Notes under the pieces: model-generated
What the model was told of the DNA's origin: nothing
What the model saw: the letters and a program-made list of their open reading frames with translations, nothing else
Database searches by the model: none
Program-made: the position numbers and the translations under genes
Part shown: in pieces, positions 36,024 to 44,943 of the stretch
Position numbering within the stretch: the stretch's first letter is position 1
Layout: every line of letters starts with the position of its first letter
Origin: Polyangiaceae bacterium
GTDB lineage: Bacteria; Myxococcota_A; Polyangia; Polyangiales; Polyangiaceae
DNA length: 64,000 nucleotides
Direction: 5' to 3'
NCBI GenBank assembly: GCA_016715885.1
Contig: JADJXL010000025.1
Coordinates: forward strand, 1-64,000

Positions 36024-39007
36024 ACCCCCTCGAGCTCAGGGTTGGGGTTTTTGATCTTGGCCAGGTACGACAAGCGCGATCGGACGTTCAATTCCTCGAG
36101 CTGCCGATAGGCCCTCGGGCTTGCCGCGTCTTTGGCCACGACGCTCTGCTTGTCGTTGAGGTCGCCGAAGTGGATGGCTTGCGTCGGACACGCGGATTGA
36201 CACGCCGTGACGACTTCACCGTCACGCACGCGCTCGCGACCATCCGCCTTGGCGTTGATCTTCGCCTGATTGACGCGTTGTACGCAGAAGGTGCATTTCT
36301 CCATGACACCTCGGGCGCGTACCGAAACGTCCGGATTCATCACCATCTTCTGCGTCTCGATCGTGTGCTCCGTGTATTCGAAGTAGTTGAACCGACGCAC
36401 CTTGAAGGGGCAGTTGTTCGCGCAGTACTTCGTTCCAATGCAGCGGTTGTACGTCATGTCGTTCAGCCCTTCGGGGCTGTGCGTCGTCGCTGCAACGGGA
36501 CAAACCTCTTCGCACGGCGCATTTTCGCAATGATTGCACATCGTCGGCTGCGTGACGCTCGTCGGTTCGTCCGGATTCGGTCCCTCGAAATACCGGTCGA
36601 TTCGAATCCAATGCATTTCGCGCGTACGCGAGACGCCTTCGTGACCGACCACCGGAATGTTGTTTTCCGATTGGCACGCCACGACGCACGCATTGCATCC
36701 AATGCACGCCGTCAAGTCGATCGACATGCCCCATTGATGCCCTTTGTCGTACGATTTTTCCTCGAATAGACTCAGGTACTTCTTCGGAGCCGGTACGACC
36801 GCAGGATTCGTCTGGTACTTGGCGTATACCGCTTCATGCACCATCGGTCGGTGCTCGGTCAGGAAGTGCTCTTGCGTACGCGCGAGCTTGGCCGACCCCG
36901 ATGCCTTGCGCACTTGGCCGTCGGCAATGTGGAATCCCGCCGTCGTACGGACAGCGCCCGTCGCGACACCGATGCCTTTGCCCACGCGCCCAACCGCCGT
37001 GCGGCCCTGACCAACCGTAAGCACCACCGTGCCGTCGGCCTGTCCAACCGCAATCAACGCCGGAAGCGTGACTTCCGCACCATTGGCTGAAACCGTGACG
37101 AGGTCCCCATCGGCGACGCCCATTCCCTTGGCCGTGGCGGGCGACAGCGTCGCCACGTTGCCCCAAGTGAGCTTGTGCATCGAATCGGGAAGCTCTTGCA
37201 GCCAGCCGTTGTTCGCATAGCGGCCGTCCCACGTATGCGAATCCGGATCGAAAACGACTTCGACGTTGCCCTTCGGCGCATTGGCTTTCTGCGCCTTGAT
37301 CGCCGCAGCAACGTCGCCCGCCTCGAGCTCGACCGTTTCGGCCGCAAACGCGCTGTCCTTCCAGACGCCGTCGTGCAATGCGCGACGGAAATCACGGTCG
37401 AACTCGGGAACCAACGTCTGCGGACCGCGCCATGTCGCACGCACGAGGTCGTAGCCCTTGCGCGTACCACCCACGAAGATCTCGAGGATCTCCGCGTCCG
37501 TCTTGCCGCCATACATCGGCGCAATGAGCGGCTGGATGATCGATCCCGTTCCGTCCGCAGCACGCAGATCACCCCAAGATTCGAGCGGATGCGCTCGATT
37601 CAAGTGCCACGTCGAAGCTTCACCCGTTTCGTCGACATGCGTGCCGACATGCACGAGCGTCTTGGCTTTCGCAAAAGCACCTCGCACGTCCGCCGGCGCG
37701 TTGAACACGGGGTTGCCACCGAGCACGACGAGCGTGTCGACCTTGCCTCCCTCGATGTCCTTCGCCAGTGCGGTGAGCTCGGACAAACCACCCTTGATCT
37801 CGTCGAGCGGCTTGACGAGCTTCACGGTCTTGCCAATCGCACCCAGCATCTGATGCATCACGTGCGCGATCGCATGAACGCTCGCAGGTTGCTTGCGTCC
37901 AGGCAGGATCACGACCGCACCGTTGCGCTTGGCCACGTCGCCCGCGATGGCTTTGACCATCTTGACGACTTTCGGATCGAGCGCCGAAGCACCGGCCAGC
38001 GCTGCGGAGATTTCCGCAGGCAAGTCGCTCTTCATCGCGGTGGCGATTTCTTGCGCGAGCGCGTAGGCGACATCGGCAATCTTGCGGCTCTCGATGCGCA
38101 AGCGATGATCGGCGTTCGAGCCCGTGACCGAGAAAGCGCTCTCGATCGCGTAGACGCGATTCATCGGTTTGTCTTTACGATCGGGGTTACGCCGCGCCGC
38201 GAAGGCTCGTGCGTTCTTGATCGCACTGGGCTCGTGCATGAGGAAGTCGCTGTCGAGCGCTACGACGACATCGGCTTCGCCAAGATCGTACGTTGCCGTA
38301 AGCGCGCGACCGAAGGCGATGCGGGCACCTTCTTCGGCTGCTTCGCTGCCAAACGCCTCGTAACGAACGACGCGCGCATCCGGGAGCAGCCGCGTGAGCG
38401 TATCGATTTGCGCTGCAACCGTCGGCGACCTGTGATCTTCGACGAGAAGCGCGAGCCCCTTGCCGTTGACCTTCTTCGCGTCGTCGCCGAGCTTGCGGAG
38501 GAACGCGGACGCTTCGTCCCACGTACGCGCCTGGCCCTTTTCACGCGGGTTTTGGCTGCGATCGGGATCGTACAGATCGAGCACCGATGCCTGCACGAAC
38601 GTGCTGGTCGATCCCAGGCTTTCCGGATGCCGCGGGTTGCCTTCGATTTTCGTCGGACGACCATCGTGTGATTCGACGACGAGGCCCACGGCGGTTCCCA
38701 TGACGGGGATCGACGTGGAGAAGAAGAGCGGCCTGCCAGGCACCATCGCTTCGGGCGCCTGCGTGTAAGGAACGATGACTTCCTCGGGCCTGCGGCATGC
38801 CGCGAGACCACCAAGAGCCATCGACGCGCCCATGATGCCCAGGAACGTGCGGCGATTCGTGCCTTGCGGCGGTTCGCTGGCACCATCGGGAAACTCGCGC
38901 AAAAGCCCTTCGGCGAACGCCGGGGACTCTGCGAGTTCGTCGAGAGAGCGCCAGTACGTTTTTCCTGACGTATCCGGCTGCTGTATCGGGTACGGAGCTC
39001 GCTTCAT
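36020..39007 (-). CDS. actB: Alternative complex III subunit ActB (molybdopterin-like plus Fe-S)
   Basis: It is 995 residues. A Tat-like segment lies near residue 50 (TNRRTFLGIMGASMALGGLA, then ACRRPEEVIVPYTQAPE). A long domain related to molybdopterin oxidoreductases follows, without obvious Mo-cofactor ligands. The C-terminal ferredoxin domain carries cysteine motifs CIGCNACVVACQSEN, MCNHCENAPCEEVCPVAA, CIGTKYCANNCPFKVRRF and CTFCVQRVNQAKI...CQSACPTQAI, giving three to four Fe-S clusters. In known ACIII the Fe-S chain links the quinol site to the haems of ActA. ATG 39007 overlaps the actA stop (ATGA); a reading from 39175 would use actA codons out of frame. Confidence 0.95.
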   Translation of the reverse strand: MKRAPYPIQQPDTSGKTYWRSLDELAESPAFAEGLLREFPDGASEPPQGTNRRTFLGIMGASMALGGLAACRRPEEVIVPYTQAPEAMVPGRPLFFSTSIPVMGTAVGLVVESHDGRPTKIEGNPRHPESLGSTSTFVQASVLDLYDPDRSQNPREKGQARTWDEASAFLRKLGDDAKKVNGKGLALLVEDHRSPTVAAQIDTLTRLLPDARVVRYEAFGSEAAEEGARIAFGRALTATYDLGEADVVVALDSDFLMHEPSAIKNARAFAARRNPDRKDKPMNRVYAIESAFSVTGSNADHRLRIESRKIADVAYALAQEIATAMKSDLPAEISAALAGASALDPKVVKMVKAIAGDVAKRNGAVVILPGRKQPASVHAIAHVMHQMLGAIGKTVKLVKPLDEIKGGLSELTALAKDIEGGKVDTLVVLGGNPVFNAPADVRGAFAKAKTLVHVGTHVDETGEASTWHLNRAHPLESWGDLRAADGTGSIIQPLIAPMYGGKTDAEILEIFVGGTRKGYDLVRATWRGPQTLVPEFDRDFRRALHDGVWKDSAFAAETVELEAGDVAAAIKAQKANAPKGNVEVVFDPDSHTWDGRYANNGWLQELPDSMHKLTWGNVATLSPATAKGMGVADGDLVTVSANGAEVTLPALIAVGQADGTVVLTVGQGRTAVGRVGKGIGVATGAVRTTAGFHIADGQVRKASGSAKLARTQEHFLTEHRPMVHEAVYAKYQTNPAVVPAPKKYLSLFEEKSYDKGHQWGMSIDLTACIGCNACVVACQSENNIPVVGHEGVSRTREMHWIRIDRYFEGPNPDEPTSVTQPTMCNHCENAPCEEVCPVAATTHSPEGLNDMTYNRCIGTKYCANNCPFKVRRFNYFEYTEHTIETQKMVMNPDVSVRARGVMEKCTFCVQRVNQAKINAKADGRERVRDGEVVTACQSACPTQAIHFGDLNDKQSVVAKDAASPRAYRQLEELNVRSRLSYLAKIKNPNPELEGV

Positions 39008-39663
39008 CGGTGACACCCCGAGCAGTGAACGGGTGGCGAGACTTGTCGGCGAGGAGCGCCGCCGCTTGCAGCGTTCATGACGCCTGCAGGCACGGTCCCA
39101 TCGTCGAACATCTTCGTGACGTCCTTCGGATCCCGCAGATTCGGCTCGGGATTCCGATGACAATCGAGGCACCAACCCATCGAGAGAGGCTCGACCTGGC
39201 TCACCTTGACCATCTGATCGACACGGCCGTGGCAGCTCTGACAGCCGACACCGACAGAAACGTGCGCCTGATGATTGAAGTAGGCGAAGTCAGCCAGGTT
39301 GTGGACGCGCACCCAAGGAATCGGGTTGCCCGTCGCAAAACTCTCCCGCACAGGCAGGAGCTTTTGGCTATCCGTCTTCACCTTCGAGTGGCAGTTCATG
39401 CACGTCTCGGTGGGAGGGACGGAAGCGTTGGCGCTCTTCTCGACTGACGTATGACAATAGCGACAGTCGATACCGAGATCGCCCGCGTGAAGCTTGTGGC
39501 TGTAGTCAACGGGTTGCTTCGGGGTGTAGCCAACTTCGACGTGCTTGTTGGTACCGTAGTACCAAAGCCCTGCTGCAGCCGCTGTGCCTGCAGGGCCCAA
39601 GCCGAAGAAGATCACCATCGGCACAACCTTGTTGGACCACTTAGGGAATAGATATCTCGCCAT
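39004..39663 (-). CDS. actA: Alternative complex III pentahaem cytochrome c subunit ActA
   Basis: It is 219 residues, with an N-terminal membrane anchor (KVVPMVIFFGLGPAGTAAAA) and five CxxCH haem motifs: CRYCH, CMNCH, CQSCH, CLDCH and CSGCH. The fifth is followed at once by Arg and the stop, a compact C-terminus typical of the family. It is the first gene of the long minus-strand respiratory operon; its upstream region carries a paired inverted repeat. Together with ActB-F it forms the menaquinol:cytochrome c oxidoreductase that replaces bc1 in this lineage. Confidence 0.95.
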   Translation of the reverse strand: MARYLFPKWSNKVVPMVIFFGLGPAGTAAAAGLWYYGTNKHVEVGYTPKQPVDYSHKLHAGDLGIDCRYCHTSVEKSANASVPPTETCMNCHSKVKTDSQKLLPVRESFATGNPIPWVRVHNLADFAYFNHQAHVSVGVGCQSCHGRVDQMVKVSQVEPLSMGWCLDCHRNPEPNLRDPKDVTKMFDDGTVPAGVMNAASGGAPRRQVSPPVHCSGCHR

Positions 39664-39736
39664 GAGGACGCTCTATCGTCGGGAAGCCCCGACGGCGCGG
39701 GCGCGTTGTGCCGTCCTCGGCAAACGAGAGCAAGAT

Positions 39737-39771
39737 GGCAAAATGCCGCACGGCCGCGGCAAAATGCCGCA
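39737..39771. promoter_or_regulatory. Paired GGCAAAATGCC sites upstream of actA
   Basis: The 14-bp sequence GGCAAAATGCCGCA occurs twice (39737-39750 and 39758-39771), centred 21 bp apart, two helical turns. Each contains the inverted repeat GGCAAAATGCC, extended to GCGGCAAAATGCCGC in the second. They lie 74-108 bp upstream of actA in the 439-bp gap between the respiratory operon and udk. They are candidate operators for the operon; the regulator is unknown (RegA is a candidate by neighbourhood only). No other gene is visible in the gap. Confidence 0.5.
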
Positions 39772-40102
39772 GCCCCCTCCGAAGACGTCTGAAAGGGCAA
39801 AATTCGGTTTAGCGGCTCACATGCGAGGGGTGCGGCACGAAAAATCTGCGCGCCCTGGGCACTCGAACGAATGGATTTCGCTACGAAAAACCAACGTCGA
39901 CCCGAGGTCCGTTCTTCGTTGCAACGGCACGAGGGACGTTCCCGAGGCGACCTGTTCGTGACGCGGCGCCAACACAGTCCACACGCTCGTTATTCCCGCG
40001 CAGGTTTCCGTCATCGTTTGTGCTCAAACTAAGACGCCCGGGACAAACTAGCTCGACCGACACGACAAAACGAAGTACGGTGCGTGCAGGACGAACGACC
40101 AT

Positions 40103-40768
40103 ATGCGACCGCTCATGGTTGGCGTCGCCGGCGGAAGCGGGTCGGGAAAGACCACCGTCGCTCGCCGGATCGCCGACGCCCTACCTCCTTCAGGCGTGAC
40201 GATTGTCGAACACGACGCGTACTACCGCGATCGTAGCGACTTGCCCTACGAGGCCCGGTCGCAGCTCAACTTCGACCACCCTGAATCGCTCGAAACCGAG
40301 CTTCTCGTCGAACACCTCGTCGCCCTGCGCGAATGTCGCGCCGTCGACGTCCCCATCTACGACTTCAAAACCCATCGCCGACTGCCCGAATCGCGTCGCG
40401 TCGAACCCACGCCCGTCGTGATCGTCGAGGGCATCTTGGTGTTCGTCGAGCAAGCCTTGCGCGAACAGCTCGACGTCAAAATCTACGTCGACACCGATGC
40501 AGACATCCGCGCCTTTCGGCGCATCCGCCGCGACATCGAACATCGTGGACGCACGTTCGAGTCGATCCGAGAGCAGTACTACCGGACCGTTCGACCGATG
40601 CACTTGATGTTCGTCGAACCCTCGAAACGTTGGGCCGACGTGATCATTCCCGAAGGCGGCGACAACAAGATCGGCATCGACCTCATCATCGCGCTCGTGC
40701 GACAAACGCGCGGCGCCGAGATGGCCAAGCAAGCAATCGCCGCTCGTTCGGACGAACGCGCACGATGA
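40103..40768 (+). CDS. udk: Uridine kinase
   Basis: It phosphorylates uridine/cytidine to UMP/CMP for pyrimidine salvage. The 221-residue protein has a P-loop VAGGSGSGKTT, the nucleoside-binding DAYYRD, NFDHPES, the lid region VPIYDFKTHRRLPESRRVEP, and VVIVEGILVF with the family's catalytic region IYVDTDADIRAFRRIRRDI. Length and motif order are typical. It is divergent from the act operon. Confidence 0.92.
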   Translation: MRPLMVGVAGGSGSGKTTVARRIADALPPSGVTIVEHDAYYRDRSDLPYEARSQLNFDHPESLETELLVEHLVALRECRAVDVPIYDFKTHRRLPESRRVEPTPVVIVEGILVFVEQALREQLDVKIYVDTDADIRAFRRIRRDIEHRGRTFESIREQYYRTVRPMHLMFVEPSKRWADVIIPEGGDNKIGIDLIIALVRQTRGAEMAKQAIAARSDERAR

Positions 40769-40800
40769 CAACACTCCCTCGTGTGCAGTAAAACTCGGGC

Positions 40801-42042
40801 GTGATTATCGCCGAGCACGATCCTACCAGGCCCCCCACCCTGCCCCCGACACCTCCAACGATCGTTTGCGTATCGAGCTACTTCAAGGGCAACGACTTCT
40901 TGATGCAAGCCAAGGACGACGGCTGGCGCGTCGTCTTGTTGACGCTCGAATCGCTGCTCGGTGAGCCCTGGGCCCGCTCGCACATCGACGAACTTTTTGG
41001 CATGCCCGTCCTCTCGGATCGCGCGCATGTCGTCAATGCGGTCAGCTATCTGGCCCGCACACGCAACATCCATCGCATCGCGCCGCTCGACGACTACGAC
41101 GTGGAGCTCGCAGCGCATCTGCGCGAGCACCTGCGCATTCCCGGCATGGGCGAAACGACGGCCAGGTACTTCCGAGACAAACTCGCCATGCGCGCTCGCG
41201 CGAAAGATCGGAGCATCGCCGTTCCAGAATTCGTCCACACGCTCAACGACGATCGCGTGCGGCACTTCTTGCGCAGCGTTCGAGGCCCGTGGCTGCTCAA
41301 ACCGCGCTCCGATGCAGGCGCGGTCGGCATCAAGAAAGTCGAACGCGAACAAGACGCCCTCGAGCTCATCGAGAAACTCGGCGACGACCGTTCACGTTAT
41401 CTGCTCGAACGCATGATCCCCGGGCAGTTTTTCCACGTCGACAGCATCGTGTCCGAACGGCAAATCGTGTTTGTCGAGGCACACCAGTACCGCACGAGCC
41501 TGTTCGAAGTCGTCAACCACGGCGGGCCTTCCGCGACGCAAACGCTCGACAGATCGAGCGAGCTTTGCCGTGAGCTCGTCGAAGTCAACGCGCGCGTCAT
41601 CGAACACATGGGCCTCGTCCGAGGTGTCACGCACATCGAATACGTGCGGTCGGCGGAAAACGGCCAGCTCTACTTCATCGAAGCGGCCGCGCGCGTTGGC
41701 GGAAGCCATACGGCCGACGTCGTCGAAGCGGCCACGGGCATCAATCTTTGGCGCGAATGGGCCAAGATCGAGCTCGCGCAAGGCGAACGTCCCTACGTGC
41801 TTCCACCGCGGCGCCACGACTACGCGGGGCTCGTCATCTCGCTGTCGAAAGACGAACATCCCGACACTTCCGCGTACGACGATCCCGAAATCGTTTGGCG
41901 CACGCCGGAAAAGCCGCACCACGCGGGCATCATCGTTCGCTCGCCCGACGTTTCACGCGTGCACGCGCTCGTGGAAAACTACGCGACGCGCTTCGTGCAC
42001 GACTTCACGGCCGTGCTGCCGCCCTCGCAACCGCAAGCCTGA
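40801..42042 (+). CDS. ATP-grasp family ligase
   Basis: It is 413 residues starting at GTG 40801, 30 bp after udk, likely the same operon. An N-terminal Rossmann-like preATP-grasp domain (IVCVSSYFKGNDFLMQAKDD) and the ATP-grasp fold follow: FRDKLAMRARAKD, WLLKPRSDAGAVGIKKVERE, SRYLLERMIPGQFFHVDSIV and the metal-binding HIEYVRSAENGQLYFIEAAA with RVGGSHTADVVEAATG. The family joins a carboxylate and an amine or thiol using ATP; the substrate cannot be read from sequence. It is close to the carbamoyl-phosphate synthase-like/ATP-grasp proteins with carboxylate-amine ligase annotation. Confidence 0.75.
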   Translation: MIIAEHDPTRPPTLPPTPPTIVCVSSYFKGNDFLMQAKDDGWRVVLLTLESLLGEPWARSHIDELFGMPVLSDRAHVVNAVSYLARTRNIHRIAPLDDYDVELAAHLREHLRIPGMGETTARYFRDKLAMRARAKDRSIAVPEFVHTLNDDRVRHFLRSVRGPWLLKPRSDAGAVGIKKVEREQDALELIEKLGDDRSRYLLERMIPGQFFHVDSIVSERQIVFVEAHQYRTSLFEVVNHGGPSATQTLDRSSELCRELVEVNARVIEHMGLVRGVTHIEYVRSAENGQLYFIEAAARVGGSHTADVVEAATGINLWREWAKIELAQGERPYVLPPRRHDYAGLVISLSKDEHPDTSAYDDPEIVWRTPEKPHHAGIIVRSPDVSRVHALVENYATRFVHDFTAVLPPSQPQA

Positions 42043-42064
42043 AAACCGCATCAAGCGGCGGTTT
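42043..42064. terminator. Bidirectional hairpin between convergent genes
   Basis: AAACCGC and GCGGTTT form a perfect 7-bp stem around the loop ATCAAGCG. The stem covers the 8-bp gap between the ATP-grasp and aminopeptidase genes and the first bases of the latter's stop. Runs of A on one side and T on the other let it work as an intrinsic terminator in either direction. Confidence 0.65.
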
Positions 42065-43610
42065 GTCCGAGCTGACCGAGGAGCGCCATGAGCGTTGCGA
42101 TGGGATGACCCGTCGGCCGTCCGAACTGCCAATCCGGCGGATCGACCGCGACGCCACTGATGTCCATGTGCACCAACGGCAGCGCTCCGCCGCGCAGTCC
42201 CGACGCGATGTCGATGAATGCAAACGGGAATTGATGTCCGCGCGGCGTATTCACCGACGCTAGGCGATTGGCCGAAACGACATCCTCGGCGCCCGAGCGC
42301 GGCACAACGAAGGCGTAGTCTTCTCGGCGCGGCCGCGATCGCTCCACCGGCTCGGCCCACATCTCGCCAAATTCGTCGATGCGATCCATCACGCCCAAAC
42401 GTTTGGCCGGACCATTTCCAATCACGCCCGCATACGGGCCGAACGCGCGGTAGACGTGCCCCGTGAGCGTCGCAATCGACAAGAGAAGCGTCGGTGTCGA
42501 CGGATCCGCGAAAGATCGCGCGGCAGCCAAAAGATCCGACAACACGAGACGTCCTTCCGCGTCCGTGTTGCCGATCCGCACGCGCACGCCCGATCGAGCC
42601 GTGATGATCTCATCGCTTACGAACGCGTCTTCCCCAATGCTGTTTCGCACGAGCCCGAGCAGACCGATGACGCGCACGGGCAGCTTCGCGCGAGCCGCTG
42701 CGAGCACGAGCCCCGCGACTGCTCCCGCCCCGCCCTTGTCACGCGACATGCCCGCCATGTGACCATCCGTCTTCAAGTCCGCACCGCCCATGTCGTACGT
42801 GACGCCTTTCCCAGCAAGGATCACCGTGTACGGCGCAGGTTTGTCGGGTACGTACGACAGTTTGACCACGCACGGCCGATGCCGCTCGACACGCATGGAT
42901 GCCCGCGCAACGGCGGCCACGAGCGGATAACTCGATACGTCGTGCTCGACCTCGACGCCGACACCCGCGGTGCTGAACGTTTGTACACAAAGCTCCGCGA
43001 TACGTCGTGGCGCCATGCGCTCGGGCTCCGTACCCGTGATGTCGCGGCACAACGTGCGCCCGTGCTCGATGGCCGTAAGCGTTTCGATGCGCGCTTCGTC
43101 CAGCCCCACGATACCGACGAGCTCCGCGCCTTTCGCGCTCTTGCCAGCTTCCCGCGCTTCGACCGACGACCATTGGGTACCAAGCGCCGCGAGGGCCGCA
43201 ACTTCGCGTGCATGCGCAAAGCGTGCAGCCGGTGGCGCAATCACCCACACGAGCGGCTTTTTCGCGCCTGCATCGACCGCTCGATTCGTCGCGGACGCCA
43301 CGGCTTCCGCCACGAGCCGCACGTCTTCCGTGTCATCGGTGAGCATCGACATCGGTGCGACGACCAGCCGTTCGCCCGGCAATCCCGGCGCATGCATCAC
43401 CGATGGCGGTCGAGGCCCACGATCGAGCGTTCGATCCGCTCGAAGCGCCGGTCCAAGCGTCGATCCGATGACGCCTTCGAGCACGGCATGACTGCGTAGT
43501 GGAGCGGGCGCTACGACGACGAGCGCATCGAAGGGTTTGTCCGCGAACGCGTGCGGGATCAGTGCTCGTTCGGGAACCGAAACCAGCGACGGAGGCGAAT
43601 GGGGAGGCAT
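42051..43610 (-). CDS. pepA: Leucyl aminopeptidase (M17)
   Basis: It is a cytosolic metallopeptidase that removes N-terminal residues; 519 residues, normal for M17. The active site reads AGKGVTYDMGGADLKTDGHM, then MSRDKGGAGAVAGLVLAA and the signature NTDAEGRLVL. The family's FDSGG is YDMGG and DMGGA is DKGGA here, so metal ligands (Lys, Asp, Asp, Asp, Glu) are present but two flanking residues differ. Whether the second metal site is altered is unclear. It converges on the ATP-grasp gene. Confidence 0.9.
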   Translation of the reverse strand: MPPHSPPSLVSVPERALIPHAFADKPFDALVVVAPAPLRSHAVLEGVIGSTLGPALRADRTLDRGPRPPSVMHAPGLPGERLVVAPMSMLTDDTEDVRLVAEAVASATNRAVDAGAKKPLVWVIAPPAARFAHAREVAALAALGTQWSSVEAREAGKSAKGAELVGIVGLDEARIETLTAIEHGRTLCRDITGTEPERMAPRRIAELCVQTFSTAGVGVEVEHDVSSYPLVAAVARASMRVERHRPCVVKLSYVPDKPAPYTVILAGKGVTYDMGGADLKTDGHMAGMSRDKGGAGAVAGLVLAAARAKLPVRVIGLLGLVRNSIGEDAFVSDEIITARSGVRVRIGNTDAEGRLVLSDLLAAARSFADPSTPTLLLSIATLTGHVYRAFGPYAGVIGNGPAKRLGVMDRIDEFGEMWAEPVERSRPRREDYAFVVPRSGAEDVVSANRLASVNTPRGHQFPFAFIDIASGLRGGALPLVHMDISGVAVDPPDWQFGRPTGHPIATLMALLGQLGQTAA

Positions 43611-43669
43611 GGCGGGCGCATCCTATGTTGCGCCCGCCGGAGCATGCAACGACGCCGTCGGGACCAAAT

Positions 43670-44740
43670 TCAACGCTCGACCGGCAAGTGCTGATCATTC
43701 CACAGCATCATGCCTCCGCGCATCGATGCGACACGCTTGAAGCCCTTTGCTTCGAGCGCCAGCGCTGCCTTGCCACTTCGTCCACCCGACCGACAAACCA
43801 GCACGATAGGTTGCTGCGCGTCCCACTTTTGCGCCTCGTTTTCCAGCGCGCCCAGGGGCACGAGCTCCGCGCTGGGGATGTGCCCGAGCGGCCCGGTGAA
43901 TTCGTCCTTTTCGCGCACGTCGACGACACGCAGAGCACCCACGTGCTCGTGGGTGAACGCAGGCTCGACCTCGGGCACGTTTGCCCCCGTTCTCGACAGA
44001 GGCGCCCACGAAGAGGCCGATGCCCCCTGCCCGGTGACGATTTCCGAAGGCGTAAGACCGCCCCAAAGGTTTGCCGGCACGGCGACGTCGATGCGAGCAG
44101 GTTTGGCCAAAACGAGGTTTTTCATGATATCGACGAACTCGGCTTCGGTTTTTCCTCCACCAACGCGCGGATTGAGCCTCTTTTCCTCGCCCACCGAGCT
44201 CACCGTCCGGCCCTTGTAGTCGTGACCGGGGTACACGAGCGTGTCATCCGGCAGCGTAAAAATTTGTTCGTGCACCGAGCGATACAGCGCATGCGAATCG
44301 CCTTGCTGAAAGTCGGTACGTCCCGTGCCGCGGATGAGCAATGCATCGCCTGTAAAAACCATTTTTTGATCCAGGGTCACGTAGGACGAACAGCCATTCG
44401 TATGCCCCGGCGTTTCGCGCACGCTCAGGCCGTACTTTCCAAACCGAATCACGTCCCCCTGTTTTGCGAGCACATCCGCAAAGGGCATTCCGGACCGCTC
44501 ACCGACGACGGTGTTTGCGCCGAGCCGTTTCTTCAGCATCGCCGCGCCCGTCACGTGATCCGCATGCACGTGCGTTTCGAGGACGTGCGTGAGCTTCAGC
44601 CCTAGCTCGGCGATCAGTGCTGCATCGCGATCGACCTGTTCGATCACCGAATCAATGAGCACGGCTTCCTTCGTTTCAGGATCCGCGAGCAAGTACGTGT
44701 AGGTTGACGTCGCCGCATCAAAAAGCTGACGGAATAGCAT
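43670..44740 (-). CDS. Persulfide dioxygenase-rhodanese fusion (ETHE1-like)
   Basis: It oxidises glutathione persulfide to sulfite and passes sulfur through its rhodanese half. The 356 residues have an N-terminal metallo-beta-lactamase domain with THVHADHVTGA, ETPGHTNGCSSYVT and GDALLIRGTGRTDFQQGDS (persulfide dioxygenase markers) and PGHDYKGR. The C-terminal rhodanese has the catalytic loop VCRSGGRSGKAA. ATG 44740 follows AGGAGAG at six bases. The upstream region holds a palindromic operator candidate. Confidence 0.9.
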   Translation of the reverse strand: MLFRQLFDAATSTYTYLLADPETKEAVLIDSVIEQVDRDAALIAELGLKLTHVLETHVHADHVTGAAMLKKRLGANTVVGERSGMPFADVLAKQGDVIRFGKYGLSVRETPGHTNGCSSYVTLDQKMVFTGDALLIRGTGRTDFQQGDSHALYRSVHEQIFTLPDDTLVYPGHDYKGRTVSSVGEEKRLNPRVGGGKTEAEFVDIMKNLVLAKPARIDVAVPANLWGGLTPSEIVTGQGASASSWAPLSRTGANVPEVEPAFTHEHVGALRVVDVREKDEFTGPLGHIPSAELVPLGALENEAQKWDAQQPIVLVCRSGGRSGKAALALEAKGFKRVASMRGGMMLWNDQHLPVER

Positions 44741-44854
44741 GTTGGTCTCTCCTGCTCCGACAGCTCTAGCATCGCGCGTGCCAGGCGCGGGTCCTCGATC
44801 TGGGATTGGGATTGAGCCCAAATTTCAATGACTTGGTCACGGTTTGTCCTCCGA

Positions 44855-44882
44855 TGAAACATTTGTTTCAATTATGTTTCAT
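44855..44882. promoter_or_regulatory. Palindromic operator candidate TGAAACA-TT-TGTTTCA
   Basis: TGAAACATTTGTTTCA (44855-44870) is a perfect 16-bp palindrome, and a third half-site ATGTTTCAT follows at 44874-44882, also pairing with the upstream ATGAAACAT. It lies in the 203-bp divergent gap, about 115 bp from the dioxygenase start and 62 bp from the TIR-like gene start, so it may control either or both. No regulator gene is adjacent. Confidence 0.6.
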
Positions 44883-44943
44883 CGCTCGGTACACCACACC
44901 ATCTGGCAAAGGCGGCGTGCTGCTGATTTGATGCGTCCATCGC

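Noticed and set aside
39008..39175. Longer actB start
   Set aside because: Would translate actA out of frame; the ATGA overlap at 39004-39007 is the pattern of the whole operon.
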